Below, in pieces: positions 1-9,981 of a stretch of DNA of 64,000 bases. A program made the translations under genes and the position numbers. The number at the start of each line of letters is the position of its first letter. Position 1 is the first letter of the stretch. Source of the stretch: Bacteroidales bacterium F22 (GTDB lineage: Bacteria; Bacteroidota; Bacteroidia; Bacteroidales; Bacteroidaceae); NCBI GenBank assembly GCA_029541985.1, contig CP095414.1, positions 1,860,001 through 1,924,000 on the forward strand. The letters run 5' to 3'. The notes under the pieces are model-generated. The model did not search any database. It had not been told where the DNA came from and worked only from the letters and a program-made list of their open reading frames with translations.

Positions 1-2324
1 GCTTGATCATTAGTGACAAGTGTCTTGCCATCACGGTCAAAGAATAAGCTCCAGAACTTGCGAACGAAACGATGTACTCCATCGATACCATTGGTATCCC
101 AAGGTTTAGACTGTTCTACTGGACCAAGAAACATCTCGTACATACGTAAAGTATCAGCTCCATATCTTTCTATGATAAAATCAGGATTAACTACGTTGTA
201 CATCGATTTACTCATCTTTTCTACAGCCCATCCACAGATATATTTACCCTCTTCGAGTATAAATTCAGCAGCATTAAATTCAGGTCTCCAAGCCTTAAAT
301 GCCTCAATGTCTAATTGATCATTGCTGACGATATTGACATCCACATGAATAGGAGTCACCTCATATTTATCTTTAAGTCCTAGCGAGACGAAAGTATTGG
401 TATCTTTGATTCTATAAACGAAGTTAGAACGACCTTGTATCATTCCTTGATTCACTAATTTCTGGAAAGGCTCATCTTTTACTGTATAACCGAGGTCATA
501 CAAGAATTTATTCCAAAATCGTGCATAAATCAAATGACCTGTTGCATGTTCAGTACCTCCTACATACAAGTCTACATTCTCCCAATATGCATTGGCCTCT
601 GGCCCTACAAGCCTCTGGTTATTATGAGGATCCATATATCGAAGATAATATGCAGATGAGCCAGCAAATCCGGGCATCGTATTGAGTTCGAGAGGATAGC
701 CCTCTTCAGTAACCCAATCTTTAGCACGACCCAATGGAGGGTCTCCCGCTTCAGTAGGCAAGAACTTATCCACTTCAGGGAGTTCTAATGGCAATTTGTC
801 TTCAGGCAACATGTAAGGCATCCCATCCTTATAGTACACAGGAAATGGTTCACCCCAATAGCGTTGTCGAGAGAATATAGCATCACGAAGGCGATAATTC
901 ACTTTCACATCACCAAGTCCGCTCTCTTTGATATATTGTTTTGTTTTCTCTATCGCTTCTTTGATAGTCAAGCCATTAAGTACCAGCGGAGCATTTTCCA
1001 CTTGTGATGGAATAGGTGAGTTTATCATGATTCCTTCTTTGGCATCGAAACTCTCTTCACTGACATCACACCCCTCTATCAATGGGCGAATCTCGAGATT
1101 GAAATGCTTAGCAAAAGCATAATCACGACTATCATGTGCCGGTACTGCCATGATGGCTCCTGTACCGTAGCCAGCAAGTACATAATCACTAACCCATACA
1201 GGGATAGATTCTTGAGTCAACGGGTTGATAGCATAGCTACCTGTAAATACTCCACTGACCTTCTTATCTGTTTGACGCTCTAGTTCAGTCCGTTTCTGAG
1301 TGGCACTGATATAGGCATCTATTTCATCTTTTTGTTCTGCAGTAGTCAACTGAGCCACCAATTCGCTTTCAGGAGCCAATACCATAAATGTGACACCAAA
1401 TACTGTATCTGCACGTGTCGTAAATACGGTCATCTCTACATCAGAATCTTTTACTTTGAAAGACAACTCTGCACCTTCAGAACGACCAATCCAGTTCCGT
1501 TGAGTTTCTTTAAGTGAACTAGTCCAATTGATAGAATCTAATCCATCGAGTAAACGTTGAGAATAAGCTGATACCCGCAAGCACCATTGTTTCATCATCT
1601 TTTGGATGACAGGATATCCTCCACGTTCTGATACACCATCCACTACTTCATCATTAGCCAATACAGTACCCAATTTAGGACACCAATTGACCATCGTATT
1701 GCCAAGATAAGCGATACGATAATTCATCAACGTCTCTTGCTGCTGTTTCTCAGTCATGGCATTCCATTCTGAAGCACTAAATTCAAGTTCCTCACTGCAA
1801 GAAGCATGAACCCCCTTAGTACCTTCTTGAGCAAAATAAGCAGCTAACTCAGAAATGGGTTTTGCTTTTTGATCATTTAGACAGAAAAAAGACTCGAACA
1901 TTTGTTGAAATGCCCATTGAGTCCAATGATAATAGTTCGGATCACAAGTACGCACTTCACGACTCCAATCGAAAGAAAATCCGATTTTATCCAACTGTTC
2001 ACGGTAGCGACTAATATTCGTCACTGTAGTGATAGCAGGGTGTTGTCCTGTTTGGATAGCATATTGTTCTGCAGGAAGTCCATACGCATCATATCCCATA
2101 GGATTGAGTACATTGAATCCTTGAAGTCGTTTATATCGAGCGTATATATCACTAGCAATATATCCAAGAGGATGTCCTACATGTAGTCCTGCACCTGACG
2201 GATAAGGGAACATATTGAGTACATAGTACTTTTTCTTACTTGGGTCCTCTTTGACCTCATAAATCTTTTCGTCGCGCCAGCGTTGCTGCCACTTCTTTTC
2301 GATGTCCTTGAAGTTATATTCCAT
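1..2324 (-). CDS. leuS: Leucyl-tRNA synthetase, C-terminal end cut off by the window
   Basis: Class I aminoacyl-tRNA synthetase that charges tRNA-Leu in the cytoplasm. The protein opens with [14 protein letters not shown], a typical Bacteroidota LeuS start. The HIGH-type signature appears as HVGH at about residues 48-51 inside [15 protein letters not shown], and the KMSKS loop is exact at about residues 703-707 (bases 204-218). About 774 codons are visible. The family usually has 900-950, so the last part of the anticodon-binding and C-terminal domains lies outside the window. A -7 promoter element sits 41 bases upstream of the ATG. mutS is divergent. The frame is open with no internal stop. 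Confidence 0.97.
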   Translation of the reverse strand, partial: MEYNFKDIEKKWQQRWRDEKIYEVKEDPSKKKYYVLNMFPYPSGAGLHVGHPLGYIASDIYARYKRLQGFNVLNPMGYDAYGLPAEQYAIQTGQHPAITTVTNISRYREQLDKIGFSFDWSREVRTCDPNYYHWTQWAFQQMFESFFCLNDQKAKPISELAAYFAQEGTKGVHASCSEELEFSASEWNAMTEKQQQETLMNYRIAYLGNTMVNWCPKLGTVLANDEVVDGVSERGGYPVIQKMMKQWCLRVSAYSQRLLDGLDSINWTSSLKETQRNWIGRSEGAELSFKVKDSDVEMTVFTTRADTVFGVTFMVLAPESELVAQLTTAEQKDEIDAYISATQKRTELERQTDKKVSGVFTGSYAINPLTQESIPVWVSDYVLAGYGTGAIMAVPAHDSRDYAFAKHFNLEIRPLIEGCDVSEESFDAKEGIMINSPIPSQVENAPLVLNGLTIKEAIEKTKQYIKESGLGDVKVNYRLRDAIFSRQRYWGEPFPVYYKDGMPYMLPEDKLPLELPEVDKFLPTEAGDPPLGRAKDWVTEEGYPLELNTMPGFAGSSAYYLRYMDPHNNQRLVGPEANAYWENVDLYVGGTEHATGHLIYARFWNKFLYDLGYTVKDEPFQKLVNQGMIQGRSNFVYRIKDTNTFVSLGLKDKYEVTPIHVDVNIVSNDQLDIEAFKAWRPEFNAAEFILEEGKYICGWAVEKMSKSMYNVVNPDFIIERYGADTLRMYEMFLGPVEQSKPWDTNGIDGVHRFVRKFWSLFFDRDGKTLVTNDQ

Positions 2325-2364
2325 GATAAAAACCGTCGTTCATTTATGTGATTACTATTTTGCG

Positions 2365-2372
2365 CAAATATA
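2365..2372 (-). promoter_or_regulatory. -7 promoter element of leuS
   Basis: On the minus strand this reads TATATTTG, an exact match to the Bacteroidota -7 consensus TAnnTTTG, upstream of the leuS ATG. No TTTG -33 box is seen at the expected spacing. Just upstream, bases 2381-2396 form a 6-bp inverted repeat (ATCGGA-cttt-TCCGAT) that overlaps where RNA polymerase would sit and could be a regulator site. Confidence 0.55.
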
Positions 2373-2547
2373 CTCAATTCATCGGACTTTTCCGATTTGT
2401 GATTACATTTTCTACTTAATGAGTGGATAGTAGGGGATTTTTCTTTAGATTCTTCATCTAAAACGAATAATTGATCCTTTTTTGCTGTTTCTGTGTCTCA
2501 TAGCTCTATTTTTAGGACCAATCATTTCTCTTTTGCGCTCAATTATC

Positions 2548-2555
2548 TATCTTTG
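2548..2555 (+). promoter_or_regulatory. -7 promoter element of mutS
   Basis: TATCTTTG matches TAnnTTTG exactly. Transcription would start at about 2560-2562. This rules out the longest reading frame, which opens at 2482, as the real protein start. An in-frame ATG at 2560 lies only 4 bases after the box; the next in-frame ATG, at 2629, fits MutS proteins better. Confidence 0.55.
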
Positions 2556-2628
2556 TTTTATGCAGGGAGATCTCTCTTTAGATCCCCCTATTTGTCTATA
2601 TAATAAGAATGATATCAAAGCAAAATAC

Positions 2629-5280
2629 ATGGCTAAGAAGAATATAAATACAGTGAAGACTAATAGTGATGGGATTGTGTTGACTCCTATGATGAAGCAA
2701 TTCCTCACCTTGAAGAAACAGCACCCCGATGCCATCATGTTGTTTAGATGTGGTGACTTCTATGAGACATACAGTACAGACGCTGTGACCGCTGCTGATA
2801 TTCTTGGTATCACGTTGACTCGACGTGCCAATGGTAAAGATAAGAAGATAGAGATGGCTGGATTTCCTTTTCATGCCCTCGACACTTATCTGCCCAAGTT
2901 GATTCGTGCAGGGCGTCGTGTGGCCATTTGTGACCAATTAGAAGATCCCAAAGCGACCAAGAAATTAGTTAAACGAGGGATTACCGAACTCGTCACCCCT
3001 GGTGTTTCCATCAATGATAATGTGCTCGAACGAAAAGAGAACAATTTTCTAGCTTCTGTTCATTTCGACAAACAAAAATGTGGCGTTTCCTTCTTGGACA
3101 TCTCTACCGGCGAATTTCTAGTAGCAGAAGGCATCGCAGATTATGTACAGAAACTCTTGATTAGTTTCTCACCCAAAGAAGTACTCTATGAGCGTAACCA
3201 ATATGCCCGTTTCACCGAATTATTTGGAGATGATTACTGCACCTATCCACTTGAAGACTGGGTGTTTAGTATTCAAAATGCATATGAACGTCTTACTGCT
3301 CAATTTGGAACCAATAACCTCAAAGGATTTGGCGTAGAACACCTGGAGCAGGGGATTGTCGCCTCTGGAGCCATCTTACAATACCTTTTGATGACTCATC
3401 ATACACACAATGGGCACATTCATGGACTCTCACGTATCGAAGAAGAACGGTATGTTCGTCTCGATAGGTTCACCATCCGTAGTTTAGAGCTGCTCCATCC
3501 GATGACCCCTGAAGGGGCTTCACTTCTCAGTGTTTTAGACCATACCTACACCCCTATGGGCGGCCGGTTGCTACGAAGATGGATTAGTTTCCCTTTAAAA
3601 GAACAAGCACCTATCGAAGACCGTCTCTCTGTGGTTGAATACTTATTTAAGCATCCTGATTTTCGTAACTTATTGGAAGAATTACTTCCTGATATAGGGG
3701 ATTTGGAACGCATCCTCTCCAAAGCAGCAAGTGCTCGTATCAATCCTCGAGAAATCATTCAACTTCAGTTGGCCTTGCAATGTATAGAACCGATAAAGAC
3801 TCGTTGCGAACAGACCGATAATAAGAGTCTGCAGCAGATGGGACACTTGTTTGAAGTATGTGCTGATTTGCGAGACCGTATTGCGCGAACCGTGGTTCCA
3901 GAACCGCCAATCAATATAGCTAAAGGAGGGGTCATCTCGGAAGGAGTTTCTGCAGAACTAGATGAATTGCGTAAAATTGCTTTTTCTGGAAAAGACTTTC
4001 TCTTGCAATTACAGAAACGAGAAAGTGAAGCTACAGGGATACCTAGTTTAAAAATTGCCTATAACAATGTTTTTGGATACTATCTTGAAGTTCGAAATAC
4101 CTACAAAGATAGGGTGCCACAACAGTGGATACGTAAGCAGACACTAGTCAATGCAGAACGTTATATAACCGAAGAACTGAAAGAATATGAGGATAAGATT
4201 CTAGGTGCTGAGGATAAAATTCAAGTACTTGAAAATGCGCTATTTAATGATTTAGTTCAAGCTATCCAACCTCATATCAGTAAGATTCAAGTAGATGCCG
4301 TACAAGTCGCTACTCTCGACTGCTTATTCTCTTTTGCACGTTCAGCACAAGATAATAGATACATGCGTCCCGTGATATCAGATGATTTGACTTTGGATAT
4401 TCGTCAAGGACGACATCCCGTGATAGAGAAACAGATGCCCATAGGAGAATCTTATATTCCTAATGATGTTTTTCTCGATGACCAAAAACAACAAATAATT
4501 ATCATTACAGGGCCTAATATGTCAGGTAAATCGGCTCTTATCCGTCAGACTGCACTGATTACACTGATGGCTCAAATGGGGTCTTTCGTTCCTGCAGAAT
4601 CTGCCCATATAGGTCTCGTCGATAAGATCTTTACTCGAGTAGGGGCTAGTGACAATATCTCCATGGGAGAATCTACCTTTATGGTGGAAATGAACGAAGC
4701 CGCTAATATACTTAATAATATCTCACCTCGTTCATTGGTTCTATTCGATGAACTTGGACGCGGTACTTCCACTTATGATGGTATCTCTATCGCATGGGCC
4801 ATCGTCGAGTATATCCATGAATCAATCAAAGGAGCTGCGCGCACTTTGTTTGCTACTCACTATCATGAACTCAATGAGATGGAGGCACAATTTGAACGTA
4901 TTCAGAACTACAATGTGTCTGTACGCGAAGTTGATAATAAGATTATATTCCTTCGTAAACTTCAAAAAGGGGGATCTGAACATTCCTTCGGTATCCATGT
5001 AGCAAGAATAGCTGGTATGCCGAAATCAATCGTTCGTCGTGCTGAAACGATTCTTACTCAGCTAGAAAATACCAATCGACAAAAGGATGTCTCTCGTGGT
5101 ACCCTCAAAGGCATCAACGAGCAGAAAGAAGGTTATCAATTGAGCTTTTTCCAACTTGATGATCCCGTGTTGAGTCAGATACGAGATGAGATTATCAGCA
5201 CAAACATAGATAATCTCACACCTATGGATGCTTTGAATAAGCTCAATGGAATCAAAAAAATACTTACAGGTAAGTCTTAA
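2629..5280 (+). CDS. mutS: DNA mismatch repair protein MutS
   Basis: ATPase that recognises mismatched and looped DNA and starts mismatch repair with MutL. With this start it has 883 residues, normal for the family. The mismatch-reading Phe-x-Glu is in CGDFYE at about residues 41-46. The connector, core and clamp regions follow. Walker A GPNMSGKS lies near residue 628 and the Walker B/signature segment [12 protein letters not shown] near 707. QLSFFQ near residue 837 looks like a beta-clamp binding motif. The frame is open for another 49 codons upstream, but that segment is hydrophobic and unlike MutS, and a promoter lies inside it, so I chose MAKKN as the start. The last codons also form half of the lgt terminator. 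Confidence 0.97.
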   Translation: MAKKNINTVKTNSDGIVLTPMMKQFLTLKKQHPDAIMLFRCGDFYETYSTDAVTAADILGITLTRRANGKDKKIEMAGFPFHALDTYLPKLIRAGRRVAICDQLEDPKATKKLVKRGITELVTPGVSINDNVLERKENNFLASVHFDKQKCGVSFLDISTGEFLVAEGIADYVQKLLISFSPKEVLYERNQYARFTELFGDDYCTYPLEDWVFSIQNAYERLTAQFGTNNLKGFGVEHLEQGIVASGAILQYLLMTHHTHNGHIHGLSRIEEERYVRLDRFTIRSLELLHPMTPEGASLLSVLDHTYTPMGGRLLRRWISFPLKEQAPIEDRLSVVEYLFKHPDFRNLLEELLPDIGDLERILSKAASARINPREIIQLQLALQCIEPIKTRCEQTDNKSLQQMGHLFEVCADLRDRIARTVVPEPPINIAKGGVISEGVSAELDELRKIAFSGKDFLLQLQKRESEATGIPSLKIAYNNVFGYYLEVRNTYKDRVPQQWIRKQTLVNAERYITEELKEYEDKILGAEDKIQVLENALFNDLVQAIQPHISKIQVDAVQVATLDCLFSFARSAQDNRYMRPVISDDLTLDIRQGRHPVIEKQMPIGESYIPNDVFLDDQKQQIIIITGPNMSGKSALIRQTALITLMAQMGSFVPAESAHIGLVDKIFTRVGASDNISMGESTFMVEMNEAANILNNISPRSLVLFDELGRGTSTYDGISIAWAIVEYIHESIKGAARTLFATHYHELNEMEAQFERIQNYNVSVREVDNKIIFLRKLQKGGSEHSFGIHVARIAGMPKSIVRRAETILTQLENTNRQKDVSRGTLKGINEQKEGYQLSFFQLDDPVLSQIRDEIISTNIDNLTPMDALNKLNGIKKILTGKS

Positions 5281-5301
5281 ATAAGAATTACCTGTAAGTA
5301 T
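5254..5301 (-). terminator. Terminator of lgt, embedded in the 3' end of mutS
   Basis: A 14-bp perfect stem (ATACTTACAGGTAA, 5260-5273, with its complement at 5288-5301) encloses the mutS stop codon. Read on the minus strand, it is followed by a run of seven T, as in an intrinsic terminator for lgt. The T run is the AAAAAA(A) that encodes Lys residues near the end of MutS. On the plus strand no T run follows. Confidence 0.8.
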
Positions 5302-5326
5302 CTCTAATTTGCTAGGTGTATTTTTG

Positions 5327-6154
5327 TTAGTTTATTTTCTTTCTGCCATAGCTAAACATGCAATAAAATCCGACGAGTATCATAGGGATACTTAAGATTT
5401 GTCCCATGTTGAGCCACATGCTCTGTTCGAATCCGACTTGGTCTTCTTTGATAAATTCGATTAAGAATCTGAAGATAAAGATATACGCCATGCCGAATCC
5501 AAAGAGGAATCCTGTCTTGAGGTGCTTACAACGGGTCAGAATAGTCCACTGTATGCCAAATAAGATGAAATAAGCAATAGACTCATAGAGTTGTGCTGGA
5601 TGACGTGGTAACATATCTACGCGTTCGAAAATAAAAGCCCATGGCTTGTCTGTCACCTTACCGATTATTTCAGAATTCATCAGATTAGCTAGACGAATGA
5701 AACCAGCCACTACTGGAGTAGCTACCAGAATCATATCGGCTAATTTCATGAAATTAATCTTCATCTTACGACTATACAACCACAAAGCGATGGCCATACC
5801 AATCACACCACCATGGCTAGCTAATCCTGCATAGCCTACTAGCTTCACACCATGGGCGGTAAATCTAATCGGTAGCAGCATTTCTATGATATGTGGCAAG
5901 CTATCGAGATATCTCCCTGGCTCATAAAAGATACAGTGTCCAAGTCGAGCACCCGCAATGATACCTATCATACAATAAATAAAAAGAGGTTCAAATGTCT
6001 TTTCATCTATATTTCTCCTTTGAAATTGTCTATGCATGATAGCATAGCCAAACATGAGGCCAATCACCCATAATAGACCATAGTATCTAAGTGATATAGG
6101 ACCTAAATGTAATAGTATAGGGTCAGGACTCCAGTGGATAAATAGTGTATTCAT
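5327..6154 (-). CDS. lgt: Prolipoprotein diacylglyceryl transferase Lgt
   Basis: Inner-membrane enzyme that transfers diacylglycerol from phosphatidylglycerol to the lipobox Cys of prolipoproteins, the first step of lipoprotein maturation. The protein has 275 residues and about seven membrane segments. The family signature is clear: [10 protein letters not shown] (about 70-79), SHGG (113-116), [15 protein letters not shown] (about 152-166) and RHPAQLYES (184-192). It follows ychF after 32 bases and probably shares its transcript. Substrates in this window include the SusD homologue and the Ig-like lipoprotein. Confidence 0.97.
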   Translation of the reverse strand: MNTLFIHWSPDPILLHLGPISLRYYGLLWVIGLMFGYAIMHRQFQRRNIDEKTFEPLFIYCMIGIIAGARLGHCIFYEPGRYLDSLPHIIEMLLPIRFTAHGVKLVGYAGLASHGGVIGMAIALWLYSRKMKINFMKLADMILVATPVVAGFIRLANLMNSEIIGKVTDKPWAFIFERVDMLPRHPAQLYESIAYFILFGIQWTILTRCKHLKTGFLFGFGMAYIFIFRFLIEFIKEDQVGFEQSMWLNMGQILSIPMILVGFYCMFSYGRKKIN

Positions 6155-6186
6155 TGCGTTTGTATTATAAAATTGTTATTTCGTGA

Positions 6187-7290
6187 TTATACATTGAATC
6201 GGAAGTGCATGATATCTCCATCTTGCACGATATACTCTTTGCCTTCGACGCCTAGTTTTCCAGCTTCTTTGACTGCTGCTTCACTTCCAAGTGCGACGTA
6301 ATCATCATATTTAATGACTTCTGCACGGATAAATCCTTTTTCAAAGTCAGTATGTATCACGCCAGCACAAGCAGGAGCTTTCCAGCCTTTGTGGAACGTC
6401 CATGCGCGGACTTCTATTTCTCCACAAGTAAAATAAGTTTGAAGTTGAAGTAGGGTATAAGCCGATTTAATCAATCTAGCTACACCAGATTCTTTCAAAC
6501 CAATTTCCTCCAAAAACATTTGTCTCTCTTCGAATGTTTCTAGTTCCGCTATTTCACTTTCTGTTTTGGCAGCAACTACAAGGATTTCTGCTCCTTCAGC
6601 TTTTGCGATTTCTTTTACTTGATTTACGTATTCATTGCCGTTGACAGCACTTTCTTCATCTACGTTGCATACGTAAAGTACAGGTTTGTTTGTCAAAAGG
6701 AACATCTCCTTCGCTGCGATTTGTTCGTCCTTGGATTCGAACGTAACCGAGCGGGCAGCTTTGCCTTCTTGGAGGGCAGCTAAGTAAGCTTTCAATACAC
6801 TGTATTGAACCTTTGCTGTCTTGTCTCCACCCGTTTTAGCCTGTTTTTCGACTCTTTTGATTCGATTCTCTATGGTCTCTAAATCTTTTATCTGAAGTTC
6901 ATAATCAATGATTTCCTTATCGCGGATAGGATTCACATTACCATCTACATGGACGACATTGTCGTCATCGAAACAGCGGAGTACATGGATGATAGCATCT
7001 GTCTCACGGATGTTTGCTAGGAATTTATTTCCAAGTCCTTCCCCTTTGCTTGCTCCCTTGACCAATCCTGCGATATCTACTATCTCGACAGTGGTTGGTA
7101 CTATGCGTTGAGGGTTGACTAAACCAGCTAGGACATTAAGTCGTTCGTCAGGCACAGTGATAACCCCTACATTGGGTTCAATTGTACAGAAAGGAAAATT
7201 TGCTGATTGTGCTTTCGCGTTGGATAAGCAGTTGAAGAGGGTTGATTTACCTACATTCGGTAAGCCAACAATACCACATTGTAAAGCCAT
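6187..7290 (-). CDS. ychF: Ribosome-associated GTPase-family ATPase YchF
   Basis: Obg-family P-loop protein; YchF members bind ribosomes and prefer ATP over GTP. It has 367 residues, the normal length. G1 is GLPNVGKST (9-17), G3 is DIAGLVKGA (about 72-80), and the unusual NVDE element near residue 214 stands where GTPases have NKxD, which is the hallmark of the YchF subgroup. The C-terminal part is the TGS domain. A -7 element lies 30 bases upstream, and lgt follows closely. Confidence 0.97.
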   Translation of the reverse strand: MALQCGIVGLPNVGKSTLFNCLSNAKAQSANFPFCTIEPNVGVITVPDERLNVLAGLVNPQRIVPTTVEIVDIAGLVKGASKGEGLGNKFLANIRETDAIIHVLRCFDDDNVVHVDGNVNPIRDKEIIDYELQIKDLETIENRIKRVEKQAKTGGDKTAKVQYSVLKAYLAALQEGKAARSVTFESKDEQIAAKEMFLLTNKPVLYVCNVDEESAVNGNEYVNQVKEIAKAEGAEILVVAAKTESEIAELETFEERQMFLEEIGLKESGVARLIKSAYTLLQLQTYFTCGEIEVRAWTFHKGWKAPACAGVIHTDFEKGFIRAEVIKYDDYVALGSEAAVKEAGKLGVEGKEYIVQDGDIMHFRFNV

Positions 7291-7320
7291 TGTTTGTAAT
7301 TCTTGTTGTTATTAATGAGG

Positions 7321-7328
7321 CAAAGATA
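7321..7328 (-). promoter_or_regulatory. -7 promoter element of ychF-lgt
   Basis: On the minus strand this reads TATCTTTG, an exact TAnnTTTG match, 30 bases before the ychF ATG. A -33 TTTG at the usual 19-21 base spacing is not evident. Confidence 0.55.
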
Positions 7329-7377
7329 CTAATTATTACTCCTTTGTATTCATTATTTGATAAAAATGTATACATAG

Positions 7378-7413
7378 CAGAAGAGGTGAGCTAGTTAAAG
7401 CTCACCTCTTCTG
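7378..7413 (-). terminator. Terminator-like hairpin downstream of the DUF3836 gene
   Basis: Perfect 15-bp stem (CAGAAGAGGTGAGCT with its complement) around the loop AGTTAA. It lies 32 bases after the stop of the DUF3836 gene. No uninterrupted T run follows directly on either strand, so termination strength is uncertain. Confidence 0.55.
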
Positions 7414-7445
7414 TGATATAGATATGTTAAATTGAGTGGAAAGAC

Positions 7446-7823
7446 TTATTGATCCATAGAAGTAGTCATTTCTGGTACCAACTTGTAAGCCTTTGCTGTC
7501 TTATTCCATTGGTAGTAATAAGTAGTCGTTTGTTTGCCCATGAATTGATGAACAATCTTTGTTGACTTAGTCCATTGGTTGTTTTGCCAAAGCAAATCTT
7601 CTTGCTCAACAATTCTTCCTTGATTGTCTCTAGAGTAGTTGTGTTTTACATAATTACTAAGTAATCCATCATTGTTTTTGTAGATTGTTTCCGAAACGAC
7701 TAACCCATTCACTTGTTCAGTGTTTTTGATAAGATTGTCGTTTTTTCTAGCATTTACCTGTCCAATTGTAAGACAAAAGAACATTACAGTCATCATTGTG
7801 GTTAAAAAACGTGCTGTTTTCAT
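7446..7823 (-). CDS. DUF3836-type small secreted protein
   Basis: A 125-residue protein with a classical N-terminal signal peptide (Lys-Thr-Ala-Arg, then a hydrophobic stretch to about residue 22, cleavage probably near VNA-RK). The mature part is rich in Asn, Tyr, Gln and Lys, with a repeated YSRDNQGRI / YQWNKTAKAYKL-like beta pattern. This resembles the DUF3836 family of secreted Bacteroidales proteins, whose function is unknown. It is transcribed alone, with its own -7 element and downstream hairpin. The family call is from pattern recognition only. Confidence 0.75.
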   Translation of the reverse strand: MKTARFLTTMMTVMFFCLTIGQVNARKNDNLIKNTEQVNGLVVSETIYKNNDGLLSNYVKHNYSRDNQGRIVEQEDLLWQNNQWTKSTKIVHQFMGKQTTTYYYQWNKTAKAYKLVPEMTTSMDQ

Positions 7824-7889
7824 ACTTTATAGTTTTAATAGTTTTGATTTATAACTAACAAAATGGTAATTATTACCTCTCTATGGGTG

Positions 7890-7897
7890 CAAATATA
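7890..7897 (-). promoter_or_regulatory. -7 promoter element of the DUF3836 gene
   Basis: On the minus strand TATATTTG matches TAnnTTTG; a TTG triplet lies at about -33. This leaves a 5' leader of roughly 60 bases containing the palindrome GGTAATTATTACC (7865-7877). Confidence 0.5.
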
Positions 7898-8391
7898 CAC
7901 AGTTATTTGAATATACAATAGAAATAAGGGGAAAAACTATCAAATAGTAAGTAGATTATGAATAAGTAACACTAGGATATGTATGTTAACATACGGTTGG
8001 TAATTGATTTTTCTATACAATCTTTATCTTACTTGATTTCTTGCCTATTTTTCTCTTTTTGAGCCTTTATACTTTCATTTCTTATCTATGTCTCCTTCTT
8101 ACCTATAGATATATTATTAATGAGTCATCTTAAGGTAATGATATCTGTTTACAATAGAAATTAATAATACCCAAAAAGGTGTCTTTGGATTAGCAATAAT
8201 GGTCTCAAGTGTTAAAAAGTAAGATTATATAGTAACTATTATACAATAAACTTGTATATATGGAATCAATATATTTACTTTGTTATAGTAGCGTGGATGA
8301 AATAGATTTTCACGTTTTATACTTTGAAAAAAAGAACTTTAAGATATTATCGTGTTTTCTAAGTATTAATAAGTATTTCTAATCAATCGAC
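7898..8391. other. Non-coding gap before the RNA candidate
   Basis: AT-rich sequence with stops in all frames and no supportable gene. It holds one perfect 14-bp palindrome, GTATGTTAACATAC, at 7981-7994. A TATACTTTG sequence at 8319-8327 is close to a -7 element and could drive the structured RNA that follows. Confidence 0.6.
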
Positions 8392-8493
8392 GGCGCGCGA
8401 AGGATTTGTTCCTTATTAAGTCAGTCGTGACTTATTTGAGCGCCCCTGAAGTTAAATCAGGTCGAATATGTGAATATTTGACCTGTTTTTTTT
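8392..8493 (+). ncRNA. Structured RNA candidate (small RNA or riboswitch-like leader)
   Basis: About 100 bases packed with nested complementary arms. GGCGC (8392-8396) pairs with GCGCC (8440-8444) and encloses two hairpins: AAGGA/TCCTT (8400-8414) and the 7-bp TAAGTCA-gtcg-TGACTTA (8417-8434). Next, CCTGA (8445-8449) can pair with TCAGG (8457-8461). The same CAGG bases are also the 5' side of a 12-bp terminator stem (8458-8485) capped by a GTGA loop and followed by eight T. The overlap gives two exclusive folds, as in an attenuator. No gene starts within 400 bases downstream, so a free-standing small RNA is equally possible. I do not recognise an Rfam family. Confidence 0.55.
8458..8493 (+). 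terminator. Strong intrinsic terminator of the RNA candidate
   Basis: Twelve-pair stem (CAGGTCGAATAT / ATATTTGACCTG, including one G-T pair), a four-base GTGA loop of GNRA type, then eight consecutive T. This is the most canonical terminator in the window, and no protein gene precedes it. Confidence 0.85.
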
Positions 8494-8918
8494 GTAGTTC
8501 CTCTGCAATCATTTATGAACACGAGCAATTCTTTAGTATATAAATCGTCTATCTAACCTGTTTTTTAAGTTTCTTCTGCTTCTTTATTTCGATTTCATAG
8601 TACTTCTTTCCCCCTTTTCTTGCTGAAGTGTTATTTCTTAACATTTTAGCTAGTGTATGCTCTTACTAACCACCCGTGTTTACTGAAGAAGGACTTTGTG
8701 TTCCATCTTTTGAATACAAAAAAGAACCTAAGTAAAGACATAGTTTGAGCAATCAAATCATTATCTTTCTCCTTTTTAAGTGATCACAAAATAATTCTGA
8801 GCTATTTTCAAGCGATTTAAGGTCCTAAAATATGCTTACAGACTGTTTCACCTTGGGGGAAGGGCAAAAAGTGCTTTCTGATACCTCTTTCTTTTTACTA
8901 TTGTGAAATTTAGACGTC
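8494..8918. other. Non-coding gap between the RNA candidate and the cupin gene
   Basis: No open frame, repeat or clear promoter that I can support. Base composition is like the surrounding gap. Confidence 0.5.
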
Positions 8919-8995
8919 ATGTCTCTTAATTAAGTAAATTCTCTTTTAATGATCGTATCTCGTATGCCGATAAGGCTGTTGTCAGTAAACATGTA

Positions 8996-9235
8996 TTGAA
9001 GAGTGAGATGGGCAACATCACTTTGTTTGCCTTTGATAAAGGAGAAGGCTTGAGCGAACACACTGCGCCGTTTGATGCAGTTGTCAGTATCGTTGATGGT
9101 AAAGCAGAGATTATGGTCGGAGGACAGTCTAATATACTTGAGACGGGAGAGACTATCGTTATCCCTGCCAATATACCACATGCTGTAAAGGCTGTAGAGG
9201 CTTTTAAGATGGTGCTTACTATGATTAAAAATTAA
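8996..9235 (+). CDS. Small cupin-fold protein with a disrupted N-terminus
   Basis: The readable part is a single-domain cupin: SEHTAPFDAVV is the first cupin motif, with G-x5-H character, and GETIVIPANIPHAVKA is the second, with the conserved Pro and His. The frame is open and cupin-like back to 8930 (SKFSFNDRISYADKAVVSKH) but contains no ATG. The first possible start is TTG at 8996, in the middle of the expected first strands. An ATG at 8919 reads M-S-L-N-stop in another frame. One missing base near 8930 would join it to the cupin frame, so this may be a frameshifted gene. Substrate unknown. Confidence 0.6.
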   Translation: MKSEMGNITLFAFDKGEGLSEHTAPFDAVVSIVDGKAEIMVGGQSNILETGETIVIPANIPHAVKAVEAFKMVLTMIKN

Positions 9236-9261
9236 GCCCAATCAGCCTGTTGAAATTAAAA

Positions 9262-9300
9262 AAAAGAAGTACAAGCCTGCAAATGGCTTGTACTTCTTTT
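9262..9300. terminator. Bidirectional terminator between the cupin and DoxX genes
   Basis: Sixteen-bp perfect stem (AAAAGAAGTACAAGCC and complement) around a TGCAAAT loop. T runs follow on both strands, so it can end the convergent cupin and DoxX transcripts. Confidence 0.85.
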
Positions 9301-9350
9301 GTGTTTTTGAGGAGAAGATGCTGATTTTTCTTCTCTATATAGTCTGCATT

Positions 9351-9752
9351 TTAATCCCAGTTATTATGGCTTGAAATGGCATATTTACCACCTCCAGTGA
9401 AGATCAATGCTATTGCACCAAATAGATACAGACCGATTAGTTCTGCAGCCCAACCACCGTGTGGATTTAATGTGAATAAATCATTCTGATGAGCTAAAAG
9501 AATCGCTACCAAGCAATTAAATGCCAAGATGCTGGACGAAATACGGGTTCTAAAACCTATGATGATAGCTATTGGAGCTAATACTTCTCCGACCAACACA
9601 CCATACGCTACGAAGCTAGGAATTCCTTTGGATTCGAGCATAGATATGATGAAACGTATGCCTCCATCTAATTTGGCTATACCATGAATAAGCATCAATA
9701 TTCCTACTGACATTCTGAGGACTAAAAGTCCTAAATCGTTATTTTTTTTCAT
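9351..9752 (-). CDS. DoxX family integral membrane protein
   Basis: A 133-residue protein with four membrane segments. The first holds LRMSVGILMLIHGIAKL, the typical DoxX start, and the middle has GVLVGEVLAPIAIIIGF. DoxX-family proteins sit in the inner membrane; their roles vary (some in oxidative stress or quinone-linked electron transfer) and the substrate cannot be read from sequence. It starts divergently from the AhpD-like gene, which also suggests a redox context. A TATCTTGTG sequence about 30 bases upstream is a near match to a -7 box. Confidence 0.88.
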   Translation of the reverse strand: MKKNNDLGLLVLRMSVGILMLIHGIAKLDGGIRFIISMLESKGIPSFVAYGVLVGEVLAPIAIIIGFRTRISSSILAFNCLVAILLAHQNDLFTLNPHGGWAAELIGLYLFGAIALIFTGGGKYAISSHNNWD

Positions 9753-9895
9753 ATTATTTCTTTTGAATTATATATTACCATTCACAAGATACGAAAAAGA
9801 TGTTGGTTATTCGCTAATTAAATAAAAAATCTACTCTGTTAAACTTATAATATTTCAACTATCTTTATTTTATTTTCAGTATCTTTCAGTCAACT

Positions 9896-9916
9896 ATATT
9901 GATATTAAGTCAATAT
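9896..9916. promoter_or_regulatory. Inverted repeat upstream of the AhpD-like gene
   Basis: ATATTGA and its complement TCAATAT, 7 bp each, separated by 7 bases, 65 bases before the ATG. Symmetry and position fit a binding site for a dimeric regulator, but no regulator is identified and the sequence is AT-rich. Confidence 0.35.
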
Positions 9917-9981
9917 TTGATGCTACATAAAGATTTTTGTGTGCGTCGGGTAAACGATTATTCATTTTAAATACACAGATT

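Noticed and set aside
760..780. TTATCCAC inside leuS as a DnaA box
   Set aside because: A single near-match inside a coding sequence; no cluster of boxes or AT-rich unwinding region, so no origin is claimed.
2482..2628. Hydrophobic 49-residue N-terminal extension of MutS
   Set aside because: A -7 promoter element lies inside it, the sequence is unlike MutS, and the ATG at 2629 gives the normal family start and length.
7981..7994. GTATGTTAACATAC palindrome as a regulator site
   Set aside because: Perfect but isolated and AT-rich, with no promoter or gene start within 150 bases.
8930..9241. Two antisense open frames opposite the cupin gene
   Set aside because: Their translations show no domain or signal, while the plus-strand frame has clear cupin motifs.
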